A stretch of 64,000 nt of DNA from Granulosicoccus sp964594905 (GTDB lineage: Bacteria > Pseudomonadota > Gammaproteobacteria > Granulosicoccales > Granulosicoccaceae): the NCBI GenBank assembly GCA_964594905.1, contig CAZQOI010000004.1, forward strand, positions 19,106-83,105. The letters are read 5' to 3'. Below, in pieces: positions 19,701 through 27,824 of this stretch. Both the position numbers and the translations under genes were made by a program. The notes under the pieces are model-generated. The model had not been told where the DNA came from, made no database searches, and worked only from the letters and a program-made list of their open reading frames with translations. Each line of letters begins with the position of its first letter. The first letter of the stretch is position 1.

Positions 19701-20164
19701 TCGGCAACCTCACGATAGAGACCACTTGCATCTTCCTTCAATCCAATTGGGGCGCCCAGTGCCGACACAACAGGTAAACGATGAGCAAACTGTGTGGCCA
19801 GTGAATCGATCGTGCGTAAGTTCAGACGTTGCGGGTTGCGCACCAGTTGCCAATTACGCTCCTTATCACGGCTAAGTACTTCAAGCGCCAGATCAATACC
19901 CTCTTGCTCATAAGCATTTTCGGGTTCCACTCCGCTCGCCGCCTTGACAAGCACCTCTATTACTCGTTGACGCATTTCACTTGCAGCTTTACGGGTAAAC
20001 GTAATCGCAAGAATTTCCTCTGGTTCGTCAACTATGGCCAGCAAGGTCAGGATACGGCGTGTCAACAGCTCAGTCTTACCTGAACCTGCAGGAGCCTGAA
20101 CTATATACGAACGTGTTGGATCAAGAGCCTCTTTACGAATGGCAGCATCGACAGGAGCATTCAT
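16730..20164 (-). CDS. AddA/RecB-like UvrD-family helicase-nuclease
   Basis: This 1144-residue superfamily 1A helicase has Walker A APAGSGKTELLTRR (about residues 24-37), motif Ia ITFTRKAASEMR, the DEFQDTSR Walker B segment and motif VI LLYVACTRAKSQL. A C-terminal RecB/PD-(D/E)XK nuclease contains WIVDFKTGDH. It should unwind and degrade double-strand breaks to load recombinase, in partnership with the next gene upstream. Its start overlaps the AddB-like stop by 4 bases. The last third of the coding strand contains three exact copies of the GACACCCACAA word, each encoding Asp-Thr-His. Gammaproteobacteria with this pair commonly lack a classical name for it, so no symbol is given. Confidence 0.92.
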   Translation of the reverse strand: MNAPVDAAIRKEALDPTRSYIVQAPAGSGKTELLTRRILTLLAIVDEPEEILAITFTRKAASEMRQRVIEVLVKAASGVEPENAYEQEGIDLALEVLSRDKERNWQLVRNPQRLNLRTIDSLATQFAHRLPVVSALGAPIGLKEDASGLYREVAERFIENNIDELKDVLLHLGNRLELARQLLANLLVTREQWKVHVYDFLDQPELMREKLESMLGDLIESRLDVLCMHLPVQLNTLPSRLRMAFDLLVTINEGDVSELKYELQLWRDMHELPRADVDDLALWQSVAEALLTTSKTWRKKVDKRIGFPAPADAKKLGVTAAELTQHKSGMTELLESLGDHPEFHEALLEVKSLPEPHYKPEQWELLSALMAQMPSLLVELQLMFAEKRAIDFTEMGARAIRALGTEDQPTDLALSMDLVLKHVLIDEFQDTSRSQFGLFQKLVAEWSPDDGRTFFAVGDPMQSIYRFRDADVALFFDAKQHGLGSVQLEPLVLSVNFRAAPDVVAWVNETFSDVFPQQWNSETGAVPYSSSNAHLNNPGSVTIHPFCNASRDSEANLVADIAARAIASDRSHRVAILVRSKSHAAEIFTSLQSRSLKYQSIDMDLVGEKLVVRDLLSLVLALRFPHDRLHWLSLLRAPGTGLLLKDMQVLMHDLERDVSVIQALRDSERIKLMSTDGQQRVERFMSVMEPAVKRAPRAALMPWVESTWLKLGGPAACQDTVDLDAAERCLAMLRALEADGRLWQQSELWAAMDKLFANPAEDIDCQIQIMTLHKAKGLEFDTVILPALDRQPRVDSTRLLNWHECTVDGQARLLLAPFEEPGLPIGRRGRLNRIVRDARARAEEQEKRRLLYVACTRAKSQLHLITPAKTLASGDLRTPSKGSLLSPIWHLAEPLCAEILDTHNLDADPTTEDLFIDTHKPGEPEIPPPPLKRVAVDWQMPELPHFNWPEEQSNTEDDPGPVEFLWAGSTARDIGTVLHLQLQRLTFGTTTNSGAVSSEPVIELQLRNMGVPNAELGEAKAKVMLGIENTLGDPRGQWILDTHKEARSEWAITAAANVGVQKVIIDRTFVDEDGTRWIVDFKTGDHRGGQVDAFLDQEEERYRDQLDRYADIIRRIDNRPVRVGLYFPLLKGWREWAPAEQENG
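17035..17045 (-). repeat. GACACCCACAA word, copy 1
   Basis: Exact 11-base match on the coding strand of the AddA-like gene, where it encodes Asp-Thr-His-Lys. Confidence 0.85.
17406..17416 (-). repeat. GACACCCACAA word, copy 2
   Basis: Exact match on the coding strand of the AddA-like gene, Asp-Thr-His-Lys frame. Confidence 0.85.
17454..17464 (-). repeat. GACACCCACAA word, copy 3
   Basis: Exact match on the coding strand of the AddA-like gene, 38 bases from copy 2, encoding Asp-Thr-His-Asn. Confidence 0.85.
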
Positions 20165-22845
20165 ACTGCAGACTCCTGCACAAGATCACTGTCATCGGAC
20201 AACTCATCAGCACTAACATTAATCCTGCATAGCGGTTTCAAATCACAGTAGTTACAGGCATTCTTCATGGGCTGAACCACTGCAAGCCCATCTCTTACCT
20301 CCTTGGCTACTTTATCCAGAGAGGCCTGCCAATGCGCACGCCATGCATTCCAGTCGTTGATGTCACTACCTTTGACACTGACAGACACCTTAGGTAATTT
20401 GTTTTCATCCTCGGCTATACCTTTAAAGCCATAGTCGTGACGTACAACCTGCGCGAAGCTTGCACCTTGTATGCGTTCATCAGTGAGAACATACAAAGGT
20501 AATTGGGGGTTTTCGATTCTTTCGTCACCCCAGGGTGCCGCTTTATTTCCTTTGCCTGTCTTGTAGTCGATAACAACTCGTGAGCCATCAACTTCATCGA
20601 TCCGGTCTAGTGTTACGTTCATCTTTACACCACCGTGTTCAATTTCCATACTCAACTCAGTTTCAAGAACGGTAAAAGCTTCACGTTTGGACTCGCACAG
20701 GGTCAACCATTCCAGAATAAGACGCTTGAGTCTGGTTTTTTCAAGAGCAACCAAAGGTCCGCTTATTTTCTCTTCTGTTATGGCGTGATCAATAGCGGCT
20801 GCGATCGCGATATCACACTCGGCTTCATCCATTGCAAAGAGTTGTTCCTGACTACCAACTCGCGTCCAAAAAACTTCCATGGCTTTATGCAGCAGGTTGC
20901 CATGTTGCCGCGCATCCAACCCTAAACCCGCCTCTTCCAATGGTCGAATGGCCAAACGATGCCGAGCGAAGGCGCGAAACGGACACTTGGCTTGATCCTG
21001 AAACAGGCTTGCACCACCGCGCGCAGTAGTACCACGTGGCAGGGGTGGCCCGTAGAAATCATCGACCGGTGTTACTGAAGCTGATCGTCTAATGATCTCG
21101 ACAACATTCAAATCATCAACATGGTTTGGTGCGCCTGACGCAGATTCAGTTTGAATGCCGAGCACAGGGAGATCTCCAGAATCACTGCCCTCACTGCTGT
21201 GGCCAATCATTGGTAATAACGCTGGAGACAATTCTTTACCTTCGCGTTGCGAAGCACTACTAACGGTGACGTTTGCAGCACTTGAACACCATAAACGAAA
21301 CTCATCTTCAGCCAGTGATAGGCGTGCAGTCGCACTTGCCTCAGGGATGCCACTGACCTTTTGCGCAGCGATTGACAGAAACGGGGTTGGCGTGCTGACT
21401 GGCGGCCATTGATCTGAATCGATACCAGCAATCCACAAAGCATCGAAGTAGATACCATGACTTTCCAAACGGCCCATGATCTGAATCGGTACACCCGGTG
21501 GTGACTCAGGCTGAAAAACACGATTTCTACAAAGATCCATCAACTCACTAAACGCTTGGTTCGCCGATAACTGCTGCCCTTCATCAATCATCTGCAACTC
21601 ATCAAGACACTCATGAAACGCCACGATTGCCTGATGTTCCTCACTGCCATAAGAATTACCCGGCCAACCAAGCCCATGCAACCAGCGACTGAATCGCCTC
21701 GCCCACTCGGTGCTTGATGCCTTCTTCATTTGACGTTTCTTCAAAACGCCCTGTAAAGCTTTTGCCAGATCAGAACCTCGATTCAGTTTCTTGAGCATCT
21801 CCTCTGCGCCAATACGCCGTACCCGCTCCTCGCGCAGCTTACGATCGAGTCGCTCTCGCGATTGCGCTTCAGACTCCGAGCTAACAAGATAGGGACTTAA
21901 CAACAAAGCAGACATTTCACGTGCGGGTATTTCATCAATCAAGAAATTGATTATTACCAAGGCCGTCCTGACCGCAGACTGATCGCCCAGCGGCATGCCA
22001 AGCGATACATCGTAAGGCCTACCTATTGAGGCTATTTCCTGGGGAGACAGCCCTGGAAAAAAAACAGTATCGAATGCACGTGCAACCTCACCGCGAAGCT
22101 GCGCAAGCTCCGGAATAACAACACCCAATGACTGTTTGGCATCATTTGCCAAACGATCTTTTACCGATTGGGCTATACCAAACAGCTCGGCAGAATCATC
22201 GACATAAGCCTGTATGACAGGCTTCACGGGAGATGACAACGGTACCGACTTAACTTGTACACCAACTTCGCGAAGCACATCGATCAGTTTCTGCTGCTGC
22301 GGAGTAGTACGCAGAAACCCACCCAACCACAATTCACTGGGTAAAAATTCGCGTAAATGTCCGGCTAACAATATGTCGACAATATGCTCGGCAAGTACAG
22401 CATCATCGGTTAAGGATTTTTCGTGACACACATCCATGTAGCGCTGGCGCCATCGCTGCCAGGCAAACTGATCGTCAGATAAATACTGTTCTTCATCATT
22501 CTGACAATGCCATAAATTTGATAATTGCCAGGCTTGCTCAGCAGCTACAGCTGCAGCACTAGTGTCAAGAAGTTGAATATTCTTGTCGTTTTCGACTGCT
22601 CGGCGCCAATGCCGATGACGCATGAGCTCTGGCAAACGCACCAGAGTAGACAGACCTTGCGCCAGGGCTTCGTCGTGTAATTGATAAAGCCAGGCGCGCC
22701 ACGGCAAAATTGACGGTGTATCCCACCACTGCACTTCGTTTGCTAATTGACAAGCTTGAAAGCGTTGATTGAAGTGCCTGGACAATCGTTGATTCACTGA
22801 CAACAGCACCGCACCTCCGGCGACTGACTGTATCCAGTTATCCAA
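20161..22845 (-). CDS. AddB-like PD-(D/E)XK nuclease DNA repair protein
   Basis: The protein has about 894 residues and matches the gammaproteobacterial 'probable DNA repair protein' family related to AddB. A degenerate helicase-like N-terminal half is followed by a C-terminal nuclease with LDRIDEVDG and VVIDYKTGKG. Cysteines that would hold an iron-sulfur cluster flank the nuclease (QAKCPFRAF about 190 residues upstream, then CNYCDLKPLC). It forms the heterodimer with the overlapping AddA-like protein. The frame is open to TTG 22908, but TTG 22845 has GGAG 8 bases upstream and leaves room for a promoter-like palindrome at 22900-22917, so the shorter start is preferred. Confidence 0.88.
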   Translation of the reverse strand: MDNWIQSVAGGAVLLSVNQRLSRHFNQRFQACQLANEVQWWDTPSILPWRAWLYQLHDEALAQGLSTLVRLPELMRHRHWRRAVENDKNIQLLDTSAAAVAAEQAWQLSNLWHCQNDEEQYLSDDQFAWQRWRQRYMDVCHEKSLTDDAVLAEHIVDILLAGHLREFLPSELWLGGFLRTTPQQQKLIDVLREVGVQVKSVPLSSPVKPVIQAYVDDSAELFGIAQSVKDRLANDAKQSLGVVIPELAQLRGEVARAFDTVFFPGLSPQEIASIGRPYDVSLGMPLGDQSAVRTALVIINFLIDEIPAREMSALLLSPYLVSSESEAQSRERLDRKLREERVRRIGAEEMLKKLNRGSDLAKALQGVLKKRQMKKASSTEWARRFSRWLHGLGWPGNSYGSEEHQAIVAFHECLDELQMIDEGQQLSANQAFSELMDLCRNRVFQPESPPGVPIQIMGRLESHGIYFDALWIAGIDSDQWPPVSTPTPFLSIAAQKVSGIPEASATARLSLAEDEFRLWCSSAANVTVSSASQREGKELSPALLPMIGHSSEGSDSGDLPVLGIQTESASGAPNHVDDLNVVEIIRRSASVTPVDDFYGPPLPRGTTARGGASLFQDQAKCPFRAFARHRLAIRPLEEAGLGLDARQHGNLLHKAMEVFWTRVGSQEQLFAMDEAECDIAIAAAIDHAITEEKISGPLVALEKTRLKRLILEWLTLCESKREAFTVLETELSMEIEHGGVKMNVTLDRIDEVDGSRVVIDYKTGKGNKAAPWGDERIENPQLPLYVLTDERIQGASFAQVVRHDYGFKGIAEDENKLPKVSVSVKGSDINDWNAWRAHWQASLDKVAKEVRDGLAVVQPMKNACNYCDLKPLCRINVSADELSDDSDLVQESAV

Positions 22846-22895
22846 TGTTATAGCTCCAGCGTGCAAATTCACAAGATACGCAATGTTACACTCGT

Positions 22896-22924
22896 TACTA
22901 ATGAACAACTGTTCATTTTCACAA
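22896..22924 (-). promoter_or_regulatory. candidate promoter with palindromic operator upstream of addBA-like operon
   Basis: Reading the minus strand, TTGTGA (22919-22924) and TTAGTA (22896-22901) are separated by 17 bases. The spacer is filled by an inverted repeat at 22900-22917 with perfect 8-base arms, AATGAACA and TGTTCATT, around AC. The core GAAC-N4-GTTC resembles LexA boxes of Gram-positive and some other bacteria, not the gammaproteobacterial CTGT-N8-ACAG box. The operator position is ideal for repression; the regulator is unknown. The site also lies 76 bases before the divergent terC-like gene. Confidence 0.4.
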
Positions 22925-22992
22925 AGAATGTCCTGTACTAAACGTATAAATCATCACTTAGTTCAACGATTCAAAACGGAAGTAATATTGAT

Positions 22993-23739
22993 ATGTTCGA
23001 GTGGATTGCCAGCCCCGAAGCTTGGATTGCACTAGCGACCTTGACAGCCCTTGAAATTGTTCTCGGGATCGATAACATCATTTTCATTTCGATTCTGGTC
23101 GGCAAATTACCAGAGCATCAACGCGATCGGGCACGTGTGATCGGCCTCTGGCTAGCCATGCTAGCCAGACTTGGATTGTTATTTTCGATTGCCTGGGTCA
23201 TGGGCCTGATCGAGCCCTGGTTCACGATATTCGGTGAAGCGATCTCTGGGCGTGACATTATTCTGATAGGCGGAGGCTTGTTTCTCCTGACCAAATCGAC
23301 TCGAGAGATCCATTCCAGCCTCGAATTACACGATGAAACCCCGCGCACAGGCCCAACGGCTACGTTTGTTGGCATATTGGTACAAATCGCGCTACTGGAT
23401 ATCGTGTTTTCGCTCGACTCGGTCATCACGGCCGTGGGTTTGGTCGATGAACTGCCGGTTATGGTCATTGCGATCGTGGTGGCGGTGCTCGTCATGCTGT
23501 TCGCCTCAAAAGCGATCGGCAATTTTGTAGACGACAATCCAACGATCAAGATCCTCGCCTTGTCCTTCTTGATTATGGTTGGACTGATGCTCGTTGCTGA
23601 GGGATTCGATGTTCATGTACCTAAAGGTTATATCTACTTTGCGATGGCTTTCTCAGTCATTGTTGAGCTCATCAATATTCGCATGCGAAAGAGTAAAGAC
23701 ATGATTGAACTGAACAAACATATCCCGGGCGACGATTGA
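22993..23739 (+). CDS. TerC-family integral membrane protein
   Basis: This 248-residue polytopic protein has about seven hydrophobic helices. The TerC signature is clear: LEIVLGIDNIIFISILVGKL near the N-terminus and LLDIVFSLDSVITAVGL in the middle, each with the conserved membrane-embedded Asp. Relatives include Alx/YgbT-type manganese exporters and tellurium-resistance TerC. Metal-ion handling at the membrane is therefore the best guess. GGAAG precedes ATG 22993. It is divergent from the AddB-like gene and only about 7 kb from tpm and telA, other families with tellurite phenotypes. Confidence 0.9.
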   Translation: MFEWIASPEAWIALATLTALEIVLGIDNIIFISILVGKLPEHQRDRARVIGLWLAMLARLGLLFSIAWVMGLIEPWFTIFGEAISGRDIILIGGGLFLLTKSTREIHSSLELHDETPRTGPTATFVGILVQIALLDIVFSLDSVITAVGLVDELPVMVIAIVVAVLVMLFASKAIGNFVDDNPTIKILALSFLIMVGLMLVAEGFDVHVPKGYIYFAMAFSVIVELINIRMRKSKDMIELNKHIPGDD

Positions 23740-23829
23740 GTCAGCAGCAATTAAAAATATTGATTCACTGATATACGGATTTTTATCTTTCACAACTAAC
23801 AGGCAACTGAACTCTGGAAGCGGATACTT

Positions 23830-24843
23830 ATGAGTAACAAACCCATACTGGTAACTGGTGGTGCCGGATACATTGGCAGTCATGTAGTTAAACTGCTCGG
23901 CGAACGTGGCGAAAGCGTTGTTGTTCTCGATGATCTGTCAACAGGTAATGCTGAGGCTGTTCTGCACGGTGAGCTGGTAGTTGGTAAAACAGGTGATATT
24001 GATTTTGTCAGTCAGTTATTGAAAGACAAAGATATTGACACTGTGATGCATTTTGCCGCGCACACGATTGTTCCAGAGAGCGTCGAAGACCCACTAAAGT
24101 ATTACGCAAACAACACTTGCAGTACTCGCAACCTGTTGCAGGCTTGTCAAGATAACAACATAAAGAACTTTATTTTTTCATCAACTGCTGCAACCTACGG
24201 CATCCCTGAAGACAGCGATGAAGGCTGTTCTGAAACCACAGCCACGTCACCGATCAACCCCTATGGCATGTCTAAACTCATGTCCGAAGCGATGCTCAGC
24301 GATTTGAGTTTCGCAACCGATATGACTCACGTGATTCTGCGCTACTTCAATGTGGCAGGCTCGGATCCAGATGGCAGAATTGGCCAGTCAACCAAAAAAG
24401 CAACATTACTGGTTAAAGTCGCTGCAGAGGTCGCCCTTGGCAAGCGTGATCAACTAAAAGTTTTTGGCACGGACTACCCGACTCCTGACGGTACCGGTAT
24501 ACGTGACTACATTCACGTCACTGATCTTGCCAGTGCCCACCTGTCAGCACTTGACTACTTGCGCACTGGTGGAAAATCCACCTTGATGAACTGCGGCTAT
24601 GGCAAGGGATTCAGTGTACGAGAAGTCATTGATGCGGTAACAAAAGCACACGGCTCACCACTCAAGGTCGTTGAAGAGCCACGTCGCGCTGGCGACCCAC
24701 CCGCTCTTATCGCGAATGTATCCAAGATCCATGAAACATTGGATTGGAAGCCACAGCATGATTCGATCGAAGCTATCGTCGAAACTTCATTGGCATGGGA
24801 ACGCACCCTGATGGAACGCGAGCACAACCAGAAAACCGGATAA
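23830..24843 (+). CDS. galE: UDP-glucose 4-epimerase
   Basis: This 337-residue extended short-chain dehydrogenase has the NAD-binding GGAGYIGSH at residues 10-18. The catalytic Ser/Thr and YGMSK motif (about 148-152) and the later substrate-binding PTPDGTGIRDYIHV segment match GalE at full length. It interconverts UDP-glucose and UDP-galactose in the cytoplasm, feeding surface polysaccharide synthesis. The stop is 3 bases from the stop of the convergent kinase gene. Confidence 0.95.
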   Translation: MSNKPILVTGGAGYIGSHVVKLLGERGESVVVLDDLSTGNAEAVLHGELVVGKTGDIDFVSQLLKDKDIDTVMHFAAHTIVPESVEDPLKYYANNTCSTRNLLQACQDNNIKNFIFSSTAATYGIPEDSDEGCSETTATSPINPYGMSKLMSEAMLSDLSFATDMTHVILRYFNVAGSDPDGRIGQSTKKATLLVKVAAEVALGKRDQLKVFGTDYPTPDGTGIRDYIHVTDLASAHLSALDYLRTGGKSTLMNCGYGKGFSVREVIDAVTKAHGSPLKVVEEPRRAGDPPALIANVSKIHETLDWKPQHDSIEAIVETSLAWERTLMEREHNQKTG

Positions 24844-24846
24844 AGA

Positions 24847-26367
24847 CTAAAGCGTGTAGTCGAGCTGCAGTTGACCAGCACTTGCAAGACGATCGACAAG
24901 GATGTCGGAAATATATCTGTAGTAGTGCAAGTGTACCTTAGGTGGTAATTCGCTCAAGGCATCGGCCGAGAGCTCAAGTACATTAACCGCTGTTAGAGCG
25001 CGCATTTGCCGCGCTTCAGGGGCGCCGTTGATAAATCCGAGTTCACCCACGCATTCACCTTCACCGTACACCGCGATCAGGTCACCATTTTCTTCAACGC
25101 GTACGAGACCATCAGTCAGAATCAACAAATGCCGATCCACACTGCCAGCTGTAAGCAGTAACTCACCAGGCATAAAACTCCGCACCTTCACAAGCTCAAG
25201 CAATTGTGCAATCTCGACATCTGAAAATGATGAAAAGAATGTTTGCGACTTGAGCTCACGAATAAATCGCTGCTGAGCAGGTGGCCGTTCCTCGACTATG
25301 CGGAACTGCTTTATAAAGGGTTCTAGTGCAACTGCCATCTCGCGCCCATTCTGATAACGAGCTCGTGGGTTTTTCTCAAGCGCCTTGGCCAAAACCTCTG
25401 ACAACTCAGTTGGCAAGTCAGGCCTAATGTCGTGAAGCAGTGGCGCTTCTTGATGCACAACAGTTTTGAATAAGTCCTTGACCTTTCGCGCCTTAAACAG
25501 CTGCCTACCCGTTAACAGCTCGAACAATACGGTAGCCAATGAATAAAAATCACTGGCCGCATCAAGATCGCGGCCAAGAATTTGTTCTGGCGACATGTAG
25601 TTTGGCGTGCCAAGTGTCGGGCCTTTTTTCTCAAGCTCACTGTCATCGCGTAGCCCTACCGCAATTCCAAAATCCAGAAGCTTTACTGAACCGTTGTTCG
25701 CCAACATGATATTGGCGGGCTTGATATCGCGATGCAAAATACCTTGCGCATGCGAATAGTCGAGTGCCCGACAACAAGCAACTACAGCACTCAATGCACG
25801 ATGTATCGGAAGCCGCGCTTTTCCTTTACCGTACTCCTTCAGCGATACACCTTCGATGACTTCCATAACAAGGAAGTTCAAGTCTTCGAATTGTCCTGCG
25901 TCGTGCACAGTCACAATGTTTGCGTGAGTCAGCTTCCCAGCGGCGACAATCTCGGTTTGATAAGCCCGCTGTGCACCTGGTACCTTGCCAGTCGATACAT
26001 GTGCCTCACCGATCGGCGACAACTTTATAGCCACTTCACGTCCGAGCAGATTATCCAAAGCCTGATGCACTACTCCACAGGTACCTGAGCCTATGCGACG
26101 CCCTATAGAGTAACGACCAATTTGGTCGGGAACAGCAATATCAAGTGGCTTGAGCTTGGGCGATGTGGCGCGCCCTTGGGTTTCACTTGCTACCGCATTG
26201 CCAGCAGCCTGAGCAGTATTGTTTGCCGGCGCTTGAACGCTCTTATCGTCAGATGAAGGATTGTTCACACCGGGCGAATTCCGCGCAGCCGAACCTTGCT
26301 TGGGACGCAACGTCTGTTGGCGAACTTTAGCGGTAACACGAGGACGATGTCGGGACAGGACAGACAC
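24847..26367 (-). CDS. serine/threonine protein kinase with C-terminal cyclic-nucleotide-binding domain
   Basis: The protein has 506 residues. About 90 residues of disordered Gln/Ala/Pro-rich N-terminus lead into a complete Hanks-type kinase: glycine loop IGSGTCGVV, catalytic VAIKL lysine, HRDIKPANIM, DFG and SPE. After about residue 375 comes a cNMP-binding domain with the phosphate-binding cassette GECVGELGFINGAPEAR, including the key Glu and Arg. No transmembrane helix is seen, so it is probably cytosolic. The order kinase then cNMP domain is the reverse of eukaryotic PKG. Activation by cAMP or cGMP is an inference. The start is GTG 26367. Confidence 0.92.
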   Translation of the reverse strand: MSVLSRHRPRVTAKVRQQTLRPKQGSAARNSPGVNNPSSDDKSVQAPANNTAQAAGNAVASETQGRATSPKLKPLDIAVPDQIGRYSIGRRIGSGTCGVVHQALDNLLGREVAIKLSPIGEAHVSTGKVPGAQRAYQTEIVAAGKLTHANIVTVHDAGQFEDLNFLVMEVIEGVSLKEYGKGKARLPIHRALSAVVACCRALDYSHAQGILHRDIKPANIMLANNGSVKLLDFGIAVGLRDDSELEKKGPTLGTPNYMSPEQILGRDLDAASDFYSLATVLFELLTGRQLFKARKVKDLFKTVVHQEAPLLHDIRPDLPTELSEVLAKALEKNPRARYQNGREMAVALEPFIKQFRIVEERPPAQQRFIRELKSQTFFSSFSDVEIAQLLELVKVRSFMPGELLLTAGSVDRHLLILTDGLVRVEENGDLIAVYGEGECVGELGFINGAPEARQMRALTAVNVLELSADALSELPPKVHLHYYRYISDILVDRLASAGQLQLDYTL

Positions 26368-26418
26368 GTTGAAATTGCTGGACCTGAGTCGGATGCTTGA
26401 CCCAACATAATAGCATTC

Positions 26419-27027
26419 TCAAGCAGTACACCACCAAATGCACTCAAGCGTTTGAATAACGGACAGTTGCTCTGTGGTCGATTCGTTAAGACCGACGATA
26501 CTAAACAGAACTCCCAAGATAAACGTCAACAACATGACGTATGCAAACGCAATCAAGATACTGAAGACCATACTGATCTCGAAAGTATGACGCACAATAT
26601 GACCGGCCAAGGAAATCGTCCAAACCATCAACACAAAATTAGCCGTGTCAAAGGTGACCCGAGATTCAGCTGGCAGTGTCGCAAGATCGACACCCGAGCC
26701 AAAGCTCAAATAGATAGGCAGGGCTGCAAGGTTGATAAATATCGACGCACCGCAGAACCCTGTAAAGGCCTGATTGAAGCGCGCTAATCTGCCGGTCCAG
26801 TGAAGAGCGAGATACAGCAGCAGACCAATCAAGCCAATATCGACCGTCGCCGTCAATACCGCGGTTGGCACGCCAGCAAAGCCCACCAACGCCAACACAT
26901 AGGTGACAAAAGCTGCGAAAACCGCAATACGCATTGACGTCAGACTCGCAGGAATATCCTGCGGTTTTCCCATCAGAAACGCAATTTTGAAAAATTGTTG
27001 AAAGAGCTCGCCCACGCCCTCGTCCAA
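26419..27027 (-). CDS. hypothetical integral membrane protein
   Basis: This 202-residue protein has about five hydrophobic helices separated by short polar loops, with a cytoplasmic N-terminus rich in Phe and Gln. The overall look is that of Yip1-like or DUF-type inner-membrane proteins, but I do not recognise a specific family. The start is uncertain: TTG 27027 or GTG 27015. It sits 51 bases upstream of the kinase start on the same strand and is divergent from rnt, so it may share a transcript with the kinase gene. Confidence 0.6.
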   Translation of the reverse strand: MDEGVGELFQQFFKIAFLMGKPQDIPASLTSMRIAVFAAFVTYVLALVGFAGVPTAVLTATVDIGLIGLLLYLALHWTGRLARFNQAFTGFCGASIFINLAALPIYLSFGSGVDLATLPAESRVTFDTANFVLMVWTISLAGHIVRHTFEISMVFSILIAFAYVMLLTFILGVLFSIVGLNESTTEQLSVIQTLECIWWCTA

Positions 27028-27116
27028 GCAAACTGATAAGTCTCGATGGTATCACCGGCGCTGCAGTGTATGATCCGTTAGCACTGAACAACAGCACAAC
27101 CGAGCACACGCCCTAC

Positions 27117-27746
27117 ATGTACCAGGCTGGCCAAGCCAATCGGCTCAATGAACGTTTTCGTGGCTATTTGCCAGTCGTTGTTGATGTAGAAACCGGAGGC
27201 TTCAATGAACAAACAGATGCCTTGCTGGAAATTGCTGCGGTCATCGTTGACTATGATGACGCAGGCAATTTGCATCCGGTTGCCAGTTACTCAACCCATG
27301 TGACCGCATTTGAGGGCAGCAACATTGATCCTAAGTCCCTCGAAATCAATGGCATCGATCCCGATCACCCGCTACGAGCGGCAAGGGCTGAACGAGAAGC
27401 ACTATCGTACATCCTGACACCGATTCGAAAAGCTGTCGCTGAAGCGAACTGCACACGCGCCATTCTGGTTGGTCACAACGCTTTTTTTGATCTGAAATTT
27501 TTGAACGCAGCGGTTGAACGAACGCGTATCAAGAAAAATCCGTTTCATCCATTCAGTTGTTTTGACACAGTCTCTTTATGCGGACTTGCCTACGGCCAAA
27601 CTGTTTTGGCGCGAGCTGCAGATGCCGCAGGAATGGAGTGGGATACCAAAGAGGCACACTCAGCGATCTACGATACAAGAAAGACAGCTGACCTGTTTTG
27701 TGGGGTGATCAATCGCTGGGAGCAGCTGCACCGCGAACAGAAGTAG
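27117..27746 (+). CDS. rnt: ribonuclease T (DEDDh 3'-5' exoribonuclease)
   Basis: The protein has 209 residues from ATG 27117. The RFRGYLPVVVDVETGG start is diagnostic of RNase T, with the DEDDh acidic residues in DVETGG, VGHNAFFDLKFL and EAHSAIYD. The basic segment RTRIKKNPFHPF is also as in the family. It trims 3' ends of tRNA and other stable RNAs as a homodimer. A GTG at 27066 in the same frame would add 17 residues; neither start has a good ribosome-binding site. A strong hairpin at 27754-27784 follows the stop. Confidence 0.94.
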   Translation: MYQAGQANRLNERFRGYLPVVVDVETGGFNEQTDALLEIAAVIVDYDDAGNLHPVASYSTHVTAFEGSNIDPKSLEINGIDPDHPLRAARAEREALSYILTPIRKAVAEANCTRAILVGHNAFFDLKFLNAAVERTRIKKNPFHPFSCFDTVSLCGLAYGQTVLARAADAAGMEWDTKEAHSAIYDTRKTADLFCGVINRWEQLHREQK

Positions 27747-27753
27747 TAAAACA

Positions 27754-27784
27754 GCCCGCCACGATAAAACTTACCGCAGCGGGC
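27754..27784 (-). terminator. hairpin between convergent rnt and grxD
   Basis: GCCCGC (27754-27759) pairs with GCGGGC (27779-27784), and the inner segments CGATAA and TTACCG pair with one G-T wobble around AAC. On the minus strand the hairpin is followed by TGTTTTA, so it best serves as a terminator for the sod-grxD transcript and could act on both convergent genes. Confidence 0.6.
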
Positions 27785-27824
27785 GCTTCGAGCATTTTGC
27801 TCAAGTGCTAACGACCAACAATGC

